Source of the DNA: Chitinispirillales bacterium
GTDB taxonomy: Bacteria; Fibrobacterota; Chitinivibrionia; Chitinivibrionales; Chitinispirillaceae
DNA length: 64,000 nucleotides
Direction: 5' to 3'
Assembly: GCA_031254105.1 (NCBI GenBank)
Contig: JAIRVB010000013.1
Location: 38,435 to 102,434, forward strand
In this document: positions 26,201-33,927 of the stretch, in pieces
Layout: each line of letters starts with the position of its first letter
How positions within the stretch are numbered: position 1 is the stretch's first letter
Notes under the pieces: model-generated
What the model was told of the DNA's origin: nothing
What the model saw: only the letters and a program-made list of their open reading frames with translations
Databases searched by the model: none
Position numbers and translations under genes: made by a program

Positions 26201-26932
26201 ATGCTTATTATAAACGCTGATGACTGGGGCGCGTCACCTCTGACAACCTCCAAAATAGATGAGTGCATAAAGGACGGTGTAATACATACTGTCAGCGCGA
26301 TGGTGTACATGCGGGATTCGAAAAGAGCTTGCGGTATAATCAAAAAGCGCGGAATAGACACAGCCCTACACCTTAATTTTACTACCCCGTTTGACAGCGG
26401 TACAGTTTCTTTACGTCTCCGCGAATCGCAAGCGAAGATCATCTCATATCTCAGAAGCAGCAAAGCGGCTCAGTTTGTTTATAACCCCATGCTTAGCCGT
26501 CATTTTGATTATGTTTACAAAGCTCAGTACGATGAGTACTGTGAATTATTCGAAACCGCCCCGCGGAGAATAGATGGACACAACCATATGCATATTTGCG
26601 CAAATATGCTGATTGGTAAGTTCATTCCTGAAAAAACAAAGGTACGCAGGAATATTCATTTTATCAATGAAAAAAAGAGCTTATTCAATCGTACATACCG
26701 CAGGGTTATCGATTCTGTTCTAACGAAACGCTATTATTGCACCGACTACTTTCTCCACATCCATCAGTTTATGTCAGAAAACAAAGAGGAAAGCGTCCGT
26801 AGATTAAATAATCTTGTGGAATTGTCAAAAAACGCGGATATTGAACTGCTTGTACATCCGCACCAGCGGCAGGATTATGAATTTGTAACGAGCAGGAAGT
26901 TTAGACAGGCAATACAGAACGCGGAAACATAG
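26201..26932 (+). CDS. ChbG/HpnK-family carbohydrate deacetylase
   Basis: 243 aa, with AAGGAG upstream of the ATG. The family metal-binding motif MLIINADDWGAS is at the N-terminus (D7/D8), followed by ALHLNFTTPF and IDGHNHMHICANM, which carry the His ligands. Members remove N-acetyl groups from chito-oligosaccharides (ChbG) or from glycosylated hopanoids/lipids (HpnK). It lies between a GT2/FkbH pair and a GT4 gene, so a glycan substrate is likely. The C-terminal VHPHQRQDYEFVTSRKFRQAI is typical. Confidence 0.85.
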   Translation: MLIINADDWGASPLTTSKIDECIKDGVIHTVSAMVYMRDSKRACGIIKKRGIDTALHLNFTTPFDSGTVSLRLRESQAKIISYLRSSKAAQFVYNPMLSRHFDYVYKAQYDEYCELFETAPRRIDGHNHMHICANMLIGKFIPEKTKVRRNIHFINEKKSLFNRTYRRVIDSVLTKRYYCTDYFLHIHQFMSENKEESVRRLNNLVELSKNADIELLVHPHQRQDYEFVTSRKFRQAIQNAET

Positions 26933-26973
26933 TCAACCCACTTGCTTCACGTAACCCTCGCGAAGACAGGGTT

Positions 26974-27045
26974 ATTGTTCTTAATCCGCGGATTTAAAGC
27001 AGGGAGTAAGAACAATGGATTCCCACTTTTGCGGGAATGACGATG
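26974..27045. repeat. Short inverted-repeat element in convergent gap
   Basis: ATTGTTCTTA (26974-26983) and TAAGAACAAT (27007-27016) form a perfect 10-bp inverted repeat. They are followed by GGATTCCCACTTTTGCGGGAATGACG-like sequence (about 27018-27043), a common type of dispersed bacterial hairpin. The gap 26933-27097 contains nothing else recognised. Confidence 0.55.
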
Positions 27046-27097
27046 CGGTAAAACGCGCTCCCGCGCAATCAAATTATTTTCAAGTTAAATGATTATA

Positions 27098-28417
27098 TCA
27101 TTCTTTTTGTTTTAATTTTGCGTTGTTCAAAATATCCGAATAATACTTTTGATGCTTCGCCGCCAGATGTTCGATAGTAAAATTATTGACTACAAATTGC
27201 CTTCCGGTTTCTCCCATTGATTTTCTGAGAGATTCATTGGTCAAGAGTTTTTTAAGGGCGTCTTTAAGACCCTTTATATTTTTGAATTTACAAAGAAGTC
27301 CGCTTTCTCCGTGAATCATTGTTTGAGACACTCCTCCTACGTTGTAGGCTATAACCGGAGTACTCATTGCCTGAGCTTCAAGCAGTACTCTGGCAAACCC
27401 CTCGGAACGGCTGGGGAGCACTATTACGGAGCATTGTCCGTAAAGATTACGCAGTTGTTCCGCGCTGCGCTGACCGGCTAAAATAACATTATCTGACAGG
27501 CCATGTTTGTGAGTTATCGCGTGTATATGGGAGTATATCTTTTCGGAGTCATTTCTCCCGGCAAATACTATATTTATCTCCGTTCCCTCTTTTTTAAGCA
27601 GTGCGGCCGCTTCTAAGAGATCGGCGTGCCCTTTTCCAACACAGATTCTTGCCGGCAGCAATACAGTGTTATTTAAAGATATTTTTGAAAAGTGAGGGAT
27701 CCGGTCTCTGGAAAAAAAGTTGACATCTATTCCATCATGTAAAGTTACAAATTTTTTTCGTATGTACTTGGGCAAAGCGCATGAGGAAACTCCTGCTACA
27801 CCGCTTGCGTCTCTGAGTTGTTCACGTATACAAACATGTTTGAATTTGTCGTTGGCGTAATGATTCATGTAAGCGTAAGGAATATGGTGTTCTTTCGCTA
27901 TTTCGATAATGCAGGCGGTGTCAAAGCCGCCAAGACAGTGAAACATTATCATATCAATCTTGAAATCTTTCAATAAATCGTTAAAAAGAGAGCTTGCTTC
28001 ATCAGCTCCCATGCCTAACGGTTTTGCGGCTAAACATTTTCTGTATGTCAAAAAGAATTTTTCAAGTACAGGATTATACAGCAGCTTTTCCCGAAATATA
28101 CTCCTGAAAAATCTTTTTAATAATCTGTCTTTGGGAGCCGTTCCGTTCCACTCCTGATGAGCGGGAATTGCCGGAGGTACGGCTACATAAACAATTTTTC
28201 CTTTTCCCCTGTCCACGGCCCGCCGCTCAGGAGTGCGCACCCCTTTTTTATAGTGAACTTGAATAATAGTCATGTTGTGGTTATCCAAAAGAGCGCTGTT
28301 TAAATCAGAAAGATATTGCTCGATACCTCCGCCGGAATCAAAAGCATAAGTAAATCTAAGAAGTGTAAGCCCATCTAAACAACCTCTCTTGTTTTGGGCG
28401 GCACCCATGCTATCCAT
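27098..28417 (-). CDS. GT4-family glycosyltransferase
   Basis: 439 aa, with AAGGAGAC seven nt before the ATG. GT-B fold: the N-terminal domain begins LTLLRFTYAFDSGGGIEQYLSDL, and the C-terminal domain has VLLPARICVGKGHADLLEAAALL, VILAGQRSAEQLRNLYGQCSVIVLPSRSEGFARVLLEAQAMSTPVIAYNVGG (the E-x7-E region) and a final WaaG-like tail. It is transcribed convergently with the deacetylase gene. The product sugar is unknown. Confidence 0.88.
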   Translation of the reverse strand: MDSMGAAQNKRGCLDGLTLLRFTYAFDSGGGIEQYLSDLNSALLDNHNMTIIQVHYKKGVRTPERRAVDRGKGKIVYVAVPPAIPAHQEWNGTAPKDRLLKRFFRSIFREKLLYNPVLEKFFLTYRKCLAAKPLGMGADEASSLFNDLLKDFKIDMIMFHCLGGFDTACIIEIAKEHHIPYAYMNHYANDKFKHVCIREQLRDASGVAGVSSCALPKYIRKKFVTLHDGIDVNFFSRDRIPHFSKISLNNTVLLPARICVGKGHADLLEAAALLKKEGTEINIVFAGRNDSEKIYSHIHAITHKHGLSDNVILAGQRSAEQLRNLYGQCSVIVLPSRSEGFARVLLEAQAMSTPVIAYNVGGVSQTMIHGESGLLCKFKNIKGLKDALKKLLTNESLRKSMGETGRQFVVNNFTIEHLAAKHQKYYSDILNNAKLKQKE

Positions 28418-28581
28418 AGTCTGTCTCCTTGCCTAATATCTAATTTGCAATATTCACTCCAAATTTAAAAAAATCGCGAAAATACTGGATTTATCTAAAT
28501 CTATTGTAATATTTTATTTATATTCCTAAAATAGACCGGATTACGCGTTCTCAATCTATTAACCAAATGAAAGGAGTTGCC

Positions 28582-29019
28582 ATGCTAAGACTTATACTTA
28601 TGTCTTGTGCGGGACTCTGTTTTTTGATGATTGCTTCGTGTGGTGGCACTCGCCTGAATCAGCAGCAGCAGATCAGGGTTGCGACGGAAGCGGAACTTCT
28701 CAAAGCGGAGGCGGAGAAAAACAGCATTAAAGATGAAAACGTGACTATCGCCGATAGTCTCTTTGCCGTGGCCCAGGAAATTAGTAAAAGAAGCGTCATG
28801 TCGCATGATGTGGTATTTTACACAGACTTGGCTATTGCGCACTACAGGGTAGCTTTGGCGCGTCATTCTGTTATGACAAGCCATACCGCTAAAGACAACG
28901 CTTCTGAAGCGCTGAAAATCAGCGAGGAAAAAGTACACAGGTACAAGAACGTTCTTGCTGAAATCCGTACAGATGAAGACGTTGAAGTAAAATCTAAAGG
29001 AGGCGTCAGCAATGAGTAA
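28582..29019 (+). CDS. Lipoprotein with helical DUF4398-like domain
   Basis: 145 aa from ATG 28582, which has AAAGGAG five nt upstream (an in-frame ATG at 28567 lies before that site). The signal peptide ends in the lipobox LMIASC, with C20 as lipidated residue. The mature part is helical (TEAELLKAEAEKNSIKDENVTIADSLFAVAQEISKR), resembling short DUF4398-type envelope proteins. The stop overlaps the next gene by 8 nt, so it works with the OmpA-family protein, probably at the outer membrane. Confidence 0.75.
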   Translation: MLRLILMSCAGLCFLMIASCGGTRLNQQQQIRVATEAELLKAEAEKNSIKDENVTIADSLFAVAQEISKRSVMSHDVVFYTDLAIAHYRVALARHSVMTSHTAKDNASEALKISEEKVHRYKNVLAEIRTDEDVEVKSKGGVSNE

Positions 29020-30019
29020 GAGCAAAATCATAACAATCCTGCTATCTGCGTTTTTTGGAGCCGCTGCAACCGCTGTGGCGGAAACATACGACAAAATGAC
29101 AGAAATTCAGGCGTTTGACAGTAAGCTTGACAGCATGTATTCCATTCTTCAAAAAGAGGATGTTGTTACCGCTACGCAAATTTACAGTCAAACCAAGGGA
29201 CGGCTCAATGAGGCTAAAAAAGCGATTGAGAAGAACTCTCTCAATAAACCTTTAGGCAAAAACGCGCAGAATGTCTTTATGATATGTTCCGTTTCGGCAA
29301 CAGCGGCGCTCCTGGAGTTTGAGCGGGAACTCAATATGGCGGAGGCGCGTAAAATGAGTGTAAAAAGAGATTCGCTTCTTATGGAACTTCATAATTTACA
29401 TGAGACAATAAACCTTCTTGAGGGAAGCCGCGCGGCAAGGCTCTCATCTCAGCTGCAGGCTACAAAAGCGCAATCTTCACAACTTCAGGAAGATCTTGAG
29501 CGGGAACGGTTAGAAAAACAGCAAAGTGAAGCTGAGGCTGAAAGACTCAAAGGAGATCTTGAAGCGGAACGTGAACGCGCCCGTAAATTAATGGAAGACG
29601 CGCAAAAGCGTTTTGGAGAATTGCAAAGTACGCTCATTAAGGTAAGCAGAGATGTTCGCGGTACTATCATCTCTATGTCGGATATTCTTTTTGAGTCAGG
29701 CAAAGCGGAGCTTACCGCGGATCTTAAGACAAGCTTAGCCAAGATTGCCGGTATTCTTATTGTTTATAAAGACCCTAAAGTTGTGGTTGAAGGTCATACT
29801 GACAATACCGGCAGCAAAGAGCTGAATCAGAAACTTTCGGAACAACGCAGCGCGGCTGTGCTTAGTTTTCTTGTTGAGCAGGGCGTGACTGTAGAGCGTT
29901 TGACTTCAAAAGGTTACGGTTTCAGTAAACCGGTTGCCGACAACAAAACCTCAGAAGGACGCGCCAAGAACCGCCGTGTTGATCTTATTGTTCAGGATGC
30001 GCCGGTTGGGAGGAAGTAG
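29012..30019 (+). CDS. OmpA-family peptidoglycan-binding protein with coiled coil
   Basis: 335 aa. Signal peptide about 1-23 (FFGAAATAVAE). A long helical/coiled-coil section (about 100-200; QLQEDLERERLEKQQSEAEAERLKGDLEAERERARKLMEDAQ) leads to a C-terminal OmpA domain with ILFESGKAELTADLKTSL, VVVEGHTDNTGSKELNQKLSEQRSAAVLSFL and GYGFSKPVADNKTSEGRAKNRRVDLIV, where the Asp and Arg that grip the peptidoglycan stem peptide are conserved. It overlaps the upstream lipoprotein gene, and a strong terminator follows. Confidence 0.9.
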   Translation: MSKSKIITILLSAFFGAAATAVAETYDKMTEIQAFDSKLDSMYSILQKEDVVTATQIYSQTKGRLNEAKKAIEKNSLNKPLGKNAQNVFMICSVSATAALLEFERELNMAEARKMSVKRDSLLMELHNLHETINLLEGSRAARLSSQLQATKAQSSQLQEDLERERLEKQQSEAEAERLKGDLEAERERARKLMEDAQKRFGELQSTLIKVSRDVRGTIISMSDILFESGKAELTADLKTSLAKIAGILIVYKDPKVVVEGHTDNTGSKELNQKLSEQRSAAVLSFLVEQGVTVERLTSKGYGFSKPVADNKTSEGRAKNRRVDLIVQDAPVGRK

Positions 30020-30120
30020 ATCGGGAAGGGCGCGGTTAATCGTGCCCGTACATTGTGTCTTATATTAATACAGGGGCGGGAGGCGGCATAGCCGCTTACG
30101 CGAGTAAAACCTCTCTGTAA

Positions 30121-30147
30121 GGGCGGCAGCCTGCCGCCCGCATTTTT
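30121..30147 (+). terminator. Rho-independent terminator after the OmpA-family gene
   Basis: GGGCGGCAG pairs with CTGCCGCCC (30121-30139) and is followed by GCATTTTTAT. A second hairpin (GCGGC-ATA-GCCGC) precedes it at about 30082-30094. The GC-rich sequence resembles the dispersed hairpins and may be one that was recruited. Confidence 0.7.
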
Positions 30148-30991
30148 ATAAAATAAAAGTCCGCTCATCATACAGAAATACGCGGCGTTCCAAATAAAGC
30201 TTTACTGCGTTCAAAAGTGTGCGTTTTTCGACCTCTTTCCCGATTTGAATAAACTGCTCAATACTTCCGGTATCGGCGACCTGCTGAACGCTTTGCCATA
30301 TTATTGGCCCCTGATCTAAATCCGCGGTGGCAAAATGGGCTGTAGCGCCTATCAGCTTAACACCTTTCGCCCAAGCCTGGTGATACGGTTTTGCGCCTTT
30401 AAAGGCGGGGAGGAACCCATGATGAATATTTATTATGCGGTACTTCCATTTATCCGTAAATTTTTCGCTCAAAATTTGCATGTATCTGGCAAGCACAACT
30501 CCTTCTGTTTGAGACGCCCGCAGAATATCGTTAAATTTCTCCTCCTGCAATGGTTTTGGAATGTCGCTGGGAACTAAGAAAAACGGCAGGTTGAAAGCTC
30601 TTGCTATAGGCTCTAAGGCAGTATGGTTAGAGACTATACAGGTAAATTCGCATGGCAGAACGCCGTCTTCATGCGATAGCAGAAGTTCATAAATACAGTG
30701 GTTTGTAGTTGAGCCAAAAAGAGCGAGTTTTGTTTTATGCTGAGCGTCATAAAGCTGCCATTGTAAAGACTTTTCATTCTCCATCCTGGAAAAGAGTTCT
30801 TTTATTTTTGGAACGGCGTCTGCTTCACACTCAACAAAGGCGCGCATAAAAAACTTGTTGATATCTTTTGCGGTGTGCTGGGTTAAATCTAAGATATTCG
30901 CGCCGCTTTGCGCTATGCCCTGCGTAAAAGCCGCTATAAGCCCGCTTTTGTCCGGACATGAGATTTGCAGAATAATTTTTTTCGAGCTCAT
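30146..30991 (-). CDS. purU: Formyltetrahydrofolate deformylase
   Basis: 281 aa, the usual length. An N-terminal ACT domain (ILQISCPDKSGLIAAFTQGIAQSGANILDLTQH) binds a regulatory ligand. The C-terminal formyltransferase-like domain has KLALFGSTTNHCIYELL, RIINIHHGFLPAFKGAKPYHQAW with the catalytic Asn/His, and GATAHFATADLDQGPIIWQ with the catalytic Asp. It hydrolyses 10-formyl-THF to formate and THF, balancing one-carbon pools. No Shine-Dalgarno sequence is clear before ATG 30991. Confidence 0.93.
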   Translation of the reverse strand: MSSKKIILQISCPDKSGLIAAFTQGIAQSGANILDLTQHTAKDINKFFMRAFVECEADAVPKIKELFSRMENEKSLQWQLYDAQHKTKLALFGSTTNHCIYELLLSHEDGVLPCEFTCIVSNHTALEPIARAFNLPFFLVPSDIPKPLQEEKFNDILRASQTEGVVLARYMQILSEKFTDKWKYRIINIHHGFLPAFKGAKPYHQAWAKGVKLIGATAHFATADLDQGPIIWQSVQQVADTGSIEQFIQIGKEVEKRTLLNAVKLYLERRVFLYDERTFIL

Positions 30992-31015
30992 AGAGGACAG
31001 TTTTTGTCAGTTGTT

Positions 31016-31417
31016 TTATTTGCTTTCGGCTGCTGCGTCTGGTTTATCAGCCTGTTTTTTTGATTTTTTGCTATTATCGTATCTAAACATGTCCGCTACA
31101 GACCGCGGACTCTGTTTTGGAGCTTTCTTGCCGGAATTAGTTCCCTCTTTTTCCGCCAGTTGTTTTTCAACTTCAAAAGCTTTCTTTTCCGCCTCAAAGG
31201 CGGCTTTTTCCGCTTCAAGAGTTTTCCTTTCCGCTTCGAGAACGCGTTTTTCCGCCTCAAGAATTTTGCGGTCAGCTTCAAGCAGATTTTTCTGAGCTTC
31301 AAAAGCCTTTGCCTGCCAGTCAATTTCTGTCTGCGAATTCACGCCTTTCGAGTCATCTATCTCTTGCGCGAGAATATTACCGCACATCAAAATCAACAAT
31401 AAAATTAATCGTTTCAC
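31016..31417 (-). CDS. Secreted heptad-repeat (LEAEKK) protein
   Basis: 133 aa from GTG 31417, with AAGGGA upstream. Signal peptide about 1-17 (LLLILMCGNILAQ). Residues ~40-90 consist of seven-residue repeats of the form (L/F)EAE(K/R)(K/R)x: LEADRKI, LEAEKRV, LEAERKT, LEAEKAA, FEAEKKA, FEVEKQL. They form a strongly charged coiled coil encoded by 21-bp DNA repeats. The C-terminal 40 residues are Lys/Ser/Pro-rich and disordered. Function unknown; a periplasmic spacer or peptidoglycan-associated role is possible. Confidence 0.7.
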   Translation of the reverse strand: MKRLILLLILMCGNILAQEIDDSKGVNSQTEIDWQAKAFEAQKNLLEADRKILEAEKRVLEAERKTLEAEKAAFEAEKKAFEVEKQLAEKEGTNSGKKAPKQSPRSVADMFRYDNSKKSKKQADKPDAAAESK

Positions 31418-31776
31418 ATCATGTCCCTTTTGGTTTGTTTCTAAAAATACATTTTCCCGGAAGGCGGTATTATTAAAAATAGTGTAAAAATAATAACGTA
31501 AAGCTTATTTATGGTAAATTAACTTTTTGTAGTCAACTTTTTAATAGTGAATTGATCTTTTGCATTAAAAGTCATAACTAAACTTCACCTTACATAACAT
31601 GCGCGTTTTGTGTTGTCAGTTGAATATACGCAGGAATAGATACACGAAATGCATACGCGTACATACCTATAATTAGAGTTTTTTACGAAGATGGCGGTGT
31701 TATAGTGGATTTTTTACTATATTTGGGGAGGATGAGGGAAGTTGTGCTGCGTATATTGGGGTATTAACGGTAAACT
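31418..31776. other. Gene-free AT-rich gap
   Basis: No gene or clear terminator is seen. The only structure noted is an 11-bp inverted pair, AATATACGCAG (31623-31633) and CTGCGTATATT (31747-31757), 113 nt apart. The gap probably carries the divergent promoters of the heptad-repeat gene and the alkC remnant. Confidence 0.6.
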
Positions 31777-32007
31777 ATGGAACCTTTTAAAAACATTTAC
31801 AACAAGCAGTTCTTCGATGGATTTACGAAAGCGATGGACTTGTTCGGTTTTGATGCTGTAAAAAATATCAGTATTCAGGATTTTCAGATATTAACCCCCA
31901 AAGTCAAAATTGGCGAGTCGTCAAAATTTTCTAGCGAAGTAAATAGAAATTCCAAAACGAGTGTTTATTTTTACAGCCGTAAGATTATTTGGAAGGGTTG
32001 CTATTGA
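31777..32007 (+). pseudogene. Internally deleted AlkC-like DNA glycosylase remnant
   Basis: The 76-codon frame opens with MEPFKNIYNKQFFDGFTKAM, resembling the start of AlkC-type DNA-alkylation repair proteins. It then jumps to TPKVKIGESSKFSSEVNRNSKTSVYFY, which resembles the C-terminal beta-sandwich of the same family (the 'G-x-x-x-x-F' strand before 'S-x-K'). The ~250-residue HEAT-repeat body between is missing. I infer a large internal deletion plus C-terminal decay. The AlkD-like gene 20 nt downstream supports the idea of an old alkC-alkD pair. Confidence 0.5.
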
Positions 32008-32027
32008 AACAGAGGAAAACATAAAAT

Positions 32028-32729
32028 ATGAAAACAAAATTTAAAAATTATCAAGAGGCTGTTGATTATTTTAATCAGTTTAACAATGAAAAAAAAGCAT
32101 TGTTTTACCAAAAGATGATTAATTCCCCGAACTTGAAATTTCATGGTCTTGATACTAAAACAATGATGGGTGTAATGAAAAATTACTCTTTAACGGAAGG
32201 TCCGTTAGACTATTCATACGAACTGACCTCACTGATATTCGCATCAAATATCGCGGAGATCAATGATGATAAAACACTGATAACCTATTTATTAAAGTTT
32301 ATAAAACACGCTGACAACTGGGCGCATATCGATGCTATTTTCACTTATGATAAAGTCAAGCGCTTAGAATTTGAGGTGCTGTTTCCGCTTATTCAGCACA
32401 CGCGAAATTCGGATTTGGAGTTTGTCAGCCGGTTTTATTACGTTGCCTTTATCATGTACAAAACACGGGTTGAATTGTACGATGATTTTTTAGCAAGCAT
32501 TAAAGATAGCGAAAAATACTACACACAGATGGCGATAGCTTGGGTTATATCTGAAATGTTTCCCCAAAGTGACGATAAGATTTTAAGGTATTTGGAAAAT
32601 TCTTCGCTGTCTAAAACAACGAAGCTCAAAACAGTCCGAAAAATCAAAGAAAGCCGAAAAACTACTGACGCTCAACGTGAAAAATTGGAGAATTTGAGGA
32701 ATAAAATTAAGAGGATTTGTTTAAAATAA
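32028..32729 (+). CDS. AlkD-like DNA alkylation repair protein
   Basis: 233 aa, with GAGG upstream of the ATG. HEAT-like helical repeat protein resembling AlkD: FYQKMINSPNLKFHGLDTKTMMGVMKNYSL, LLKFIKHADNWAHIDAIFTY (the D-x-W-x-x-x-D motif of the family) and DSEKYYTQMAIAWVISEMF. AlkD removes N3- and N7-alkylated purines without flipping the base. The family Arg in the active groove cannot be confidently located here. It forms a probable operon with the alkC remnant. Confidence 0.75.
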   Translation: MKTKFKNYQEAVDYFNQFNNEKKALFYQKMINSPNLKFHGLDTKTMMGVMKNYSLTEGPLDYSYELTSLIFASNIAEINDDKTLITYLLKFIKHADNWAHIDAIFTYDKVKRLEFEVLFPLIQHTRNSDLEFVSRFYYVAFIMYKTRVELYDDFLASIKDSEKYYTQMAIAWVISEMFPQSDDKILRYLENSSLSKTTKLKTVRKIKESRKTTDAQREKLENLRNKIKRICLK

Positions 32730-32777
32730 AAATTATTTGCTTGACAAATATCGAATATATATATAATACTATAAGTT

Positions 32778-33239
32778 ATGAAAAAAGATTTTGAAATTAA
32801 TTTAGGCATATTAAATTATAAATTTTCGGAAAAGCCGTTATTATTTGGCGGAAAAGCAATGGAATACTATGGTTTGCGCAAAGCAGGTTCGGATATAGAT
32901 TTTGTAATAAATAATGAGGATCATATAAATTTAAAAAATATGTATCCCAATAATATGAAAAACTTATATGGAGATATTGGAATATGTGAGTTTGGTTTTG
33001 AGATGTGGAATCAAATATGTACATTTGATTATAATTATTTGAAGGAAAATGCTTTAGAGGAAAAAGAATACATAATAATATCACTGGAAAAATTATTGTT
33101 TTTAAAAGCGTTGGCAATGAAGATTCCAAAATATCATAAAGATTTGGAATTGATCGTAGAACTGGTATTAAAAAAAGCATACGGAAAAATTATTGCCTGT
33201 AACGAGGCTGTTTGGCGTAATGGCTGCATTATCCGATAG
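32778..33239 (+). CDS. Nucleotidyltransferase-fold protein, possibly a toxin-antitoxin component
   Basis: 153 aa in a clearly AT-richer stretch than its neighbours. LLFGGKAMEYYGLRKAGSDIDFVI contains the GGxAxxxxGxR-x-SxDxDF pattern of the nucleotidyltransferase superfamily (AbiEii/MNT-like), with D-x-D as metal ligands. A helix-rich part with SLEKLLFLKALAM follows, as in related proteins. There is no obvious partner gene next to it. The base composition suggests acquisition. Confidence 0.6.
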   Translation: MKKDFEINLGILNYKFSEKPLLFGGKAMEYYGLRKAGSDIDFVINNEDHINLKNMYPNNMKNLYGDIGICEFGFEMWNQICTFDYNYLKENALEEKEYIIISLEKLLFLKALAMKIPKYHKDLELIVELVLKKAYGKIIACNEAVWRNGCIIR

Positions 33240-33335
33240 ACAAGACAGTGCAAATTTGAAAGTCTATTCCCCGCTTACGAGCCTTGGGCAAATATTAAAT
33301 TGAAAAACAGACGGGTAAACAGTATACTAATATAA

Positions 33336-33788
33336 ATGGACCGCAGGCCTCAGGTTTATATCAACCAAACCTTTAACGCAACAGGACTCGTAATTATGCC
33401 AATGACAGGTGCCGAAATATTGAAAAATTGCATAGAACTCAATCTTTTCAAGTACCTTGCCTCGCATCTTTTAAGAATACGTTCCGAATATAAGATAATG
33501 GTAGCCAAAAGGGGACTTGAAGCGCTCTTCCCTTTCGTAAAGGAAGAATTGGAGAAAATGGAGCAGCGTGGAGTTAAAATATCCGTTGATGAAAAGATTT
33601 TGTATGCGGTTGAATACTACATGAGCAATAACCACTTCAACAAACCCATGGCAGCAAACTTTTTCGCTCCAATTCCGCGCGCCCTTGAGTTCATTGATGT
33701 GGTCAGGGAAAAAATGATATATCTTGGATGGGAGGAAACCAAGGATGGAAGCCTCGGCGCTCCTCCAAATGTAGTTATAAACAGATAG
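33336..33788 (+). CDS. Hypothetical protein
   Basis: 150 aa, or about 130 if translation starts at ATG 33396. It looks like a real globular helical protein (AEILKNCIELNLFKYLASHLLRIRSEYKIMVAKRGLEALFPFVKEELEKM, then ILYAVEYYMSNNHFNKPMAANFFAP), but I recognise no family. It lies alone between the nucleotidyltransferase-like gene and the hybrid kinase. No Shine-Dalgarno sequence is evident. Confidence 0.45.
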   Translation: MDRRPQVYINQTFNATGLVIMPMTGAEILKNCIELNLFKYLASHLLRIRSEYKIMVAKRGLEALFPFVKEELEKMEQRGVKISVDEKILYAVEYYMSNNHFNKPMAANFFAPIPRALEFIDVVREKMIYLGWEETKDGSLGAPPNVVINR

Positions 33789-33927
33789 ACTTTTACATGC
33801 AAAGTCCCGCGTATCACCACGGAAGCGTAGTGTTATAGGAGTTTCGGAGCCAGTTCTTGCATGTTTTATCTCAGCTTAAATCAATAAAAACGGGTGAAAG
33901 ATGGCTTCTTGAAAGTGAAGGACATCA

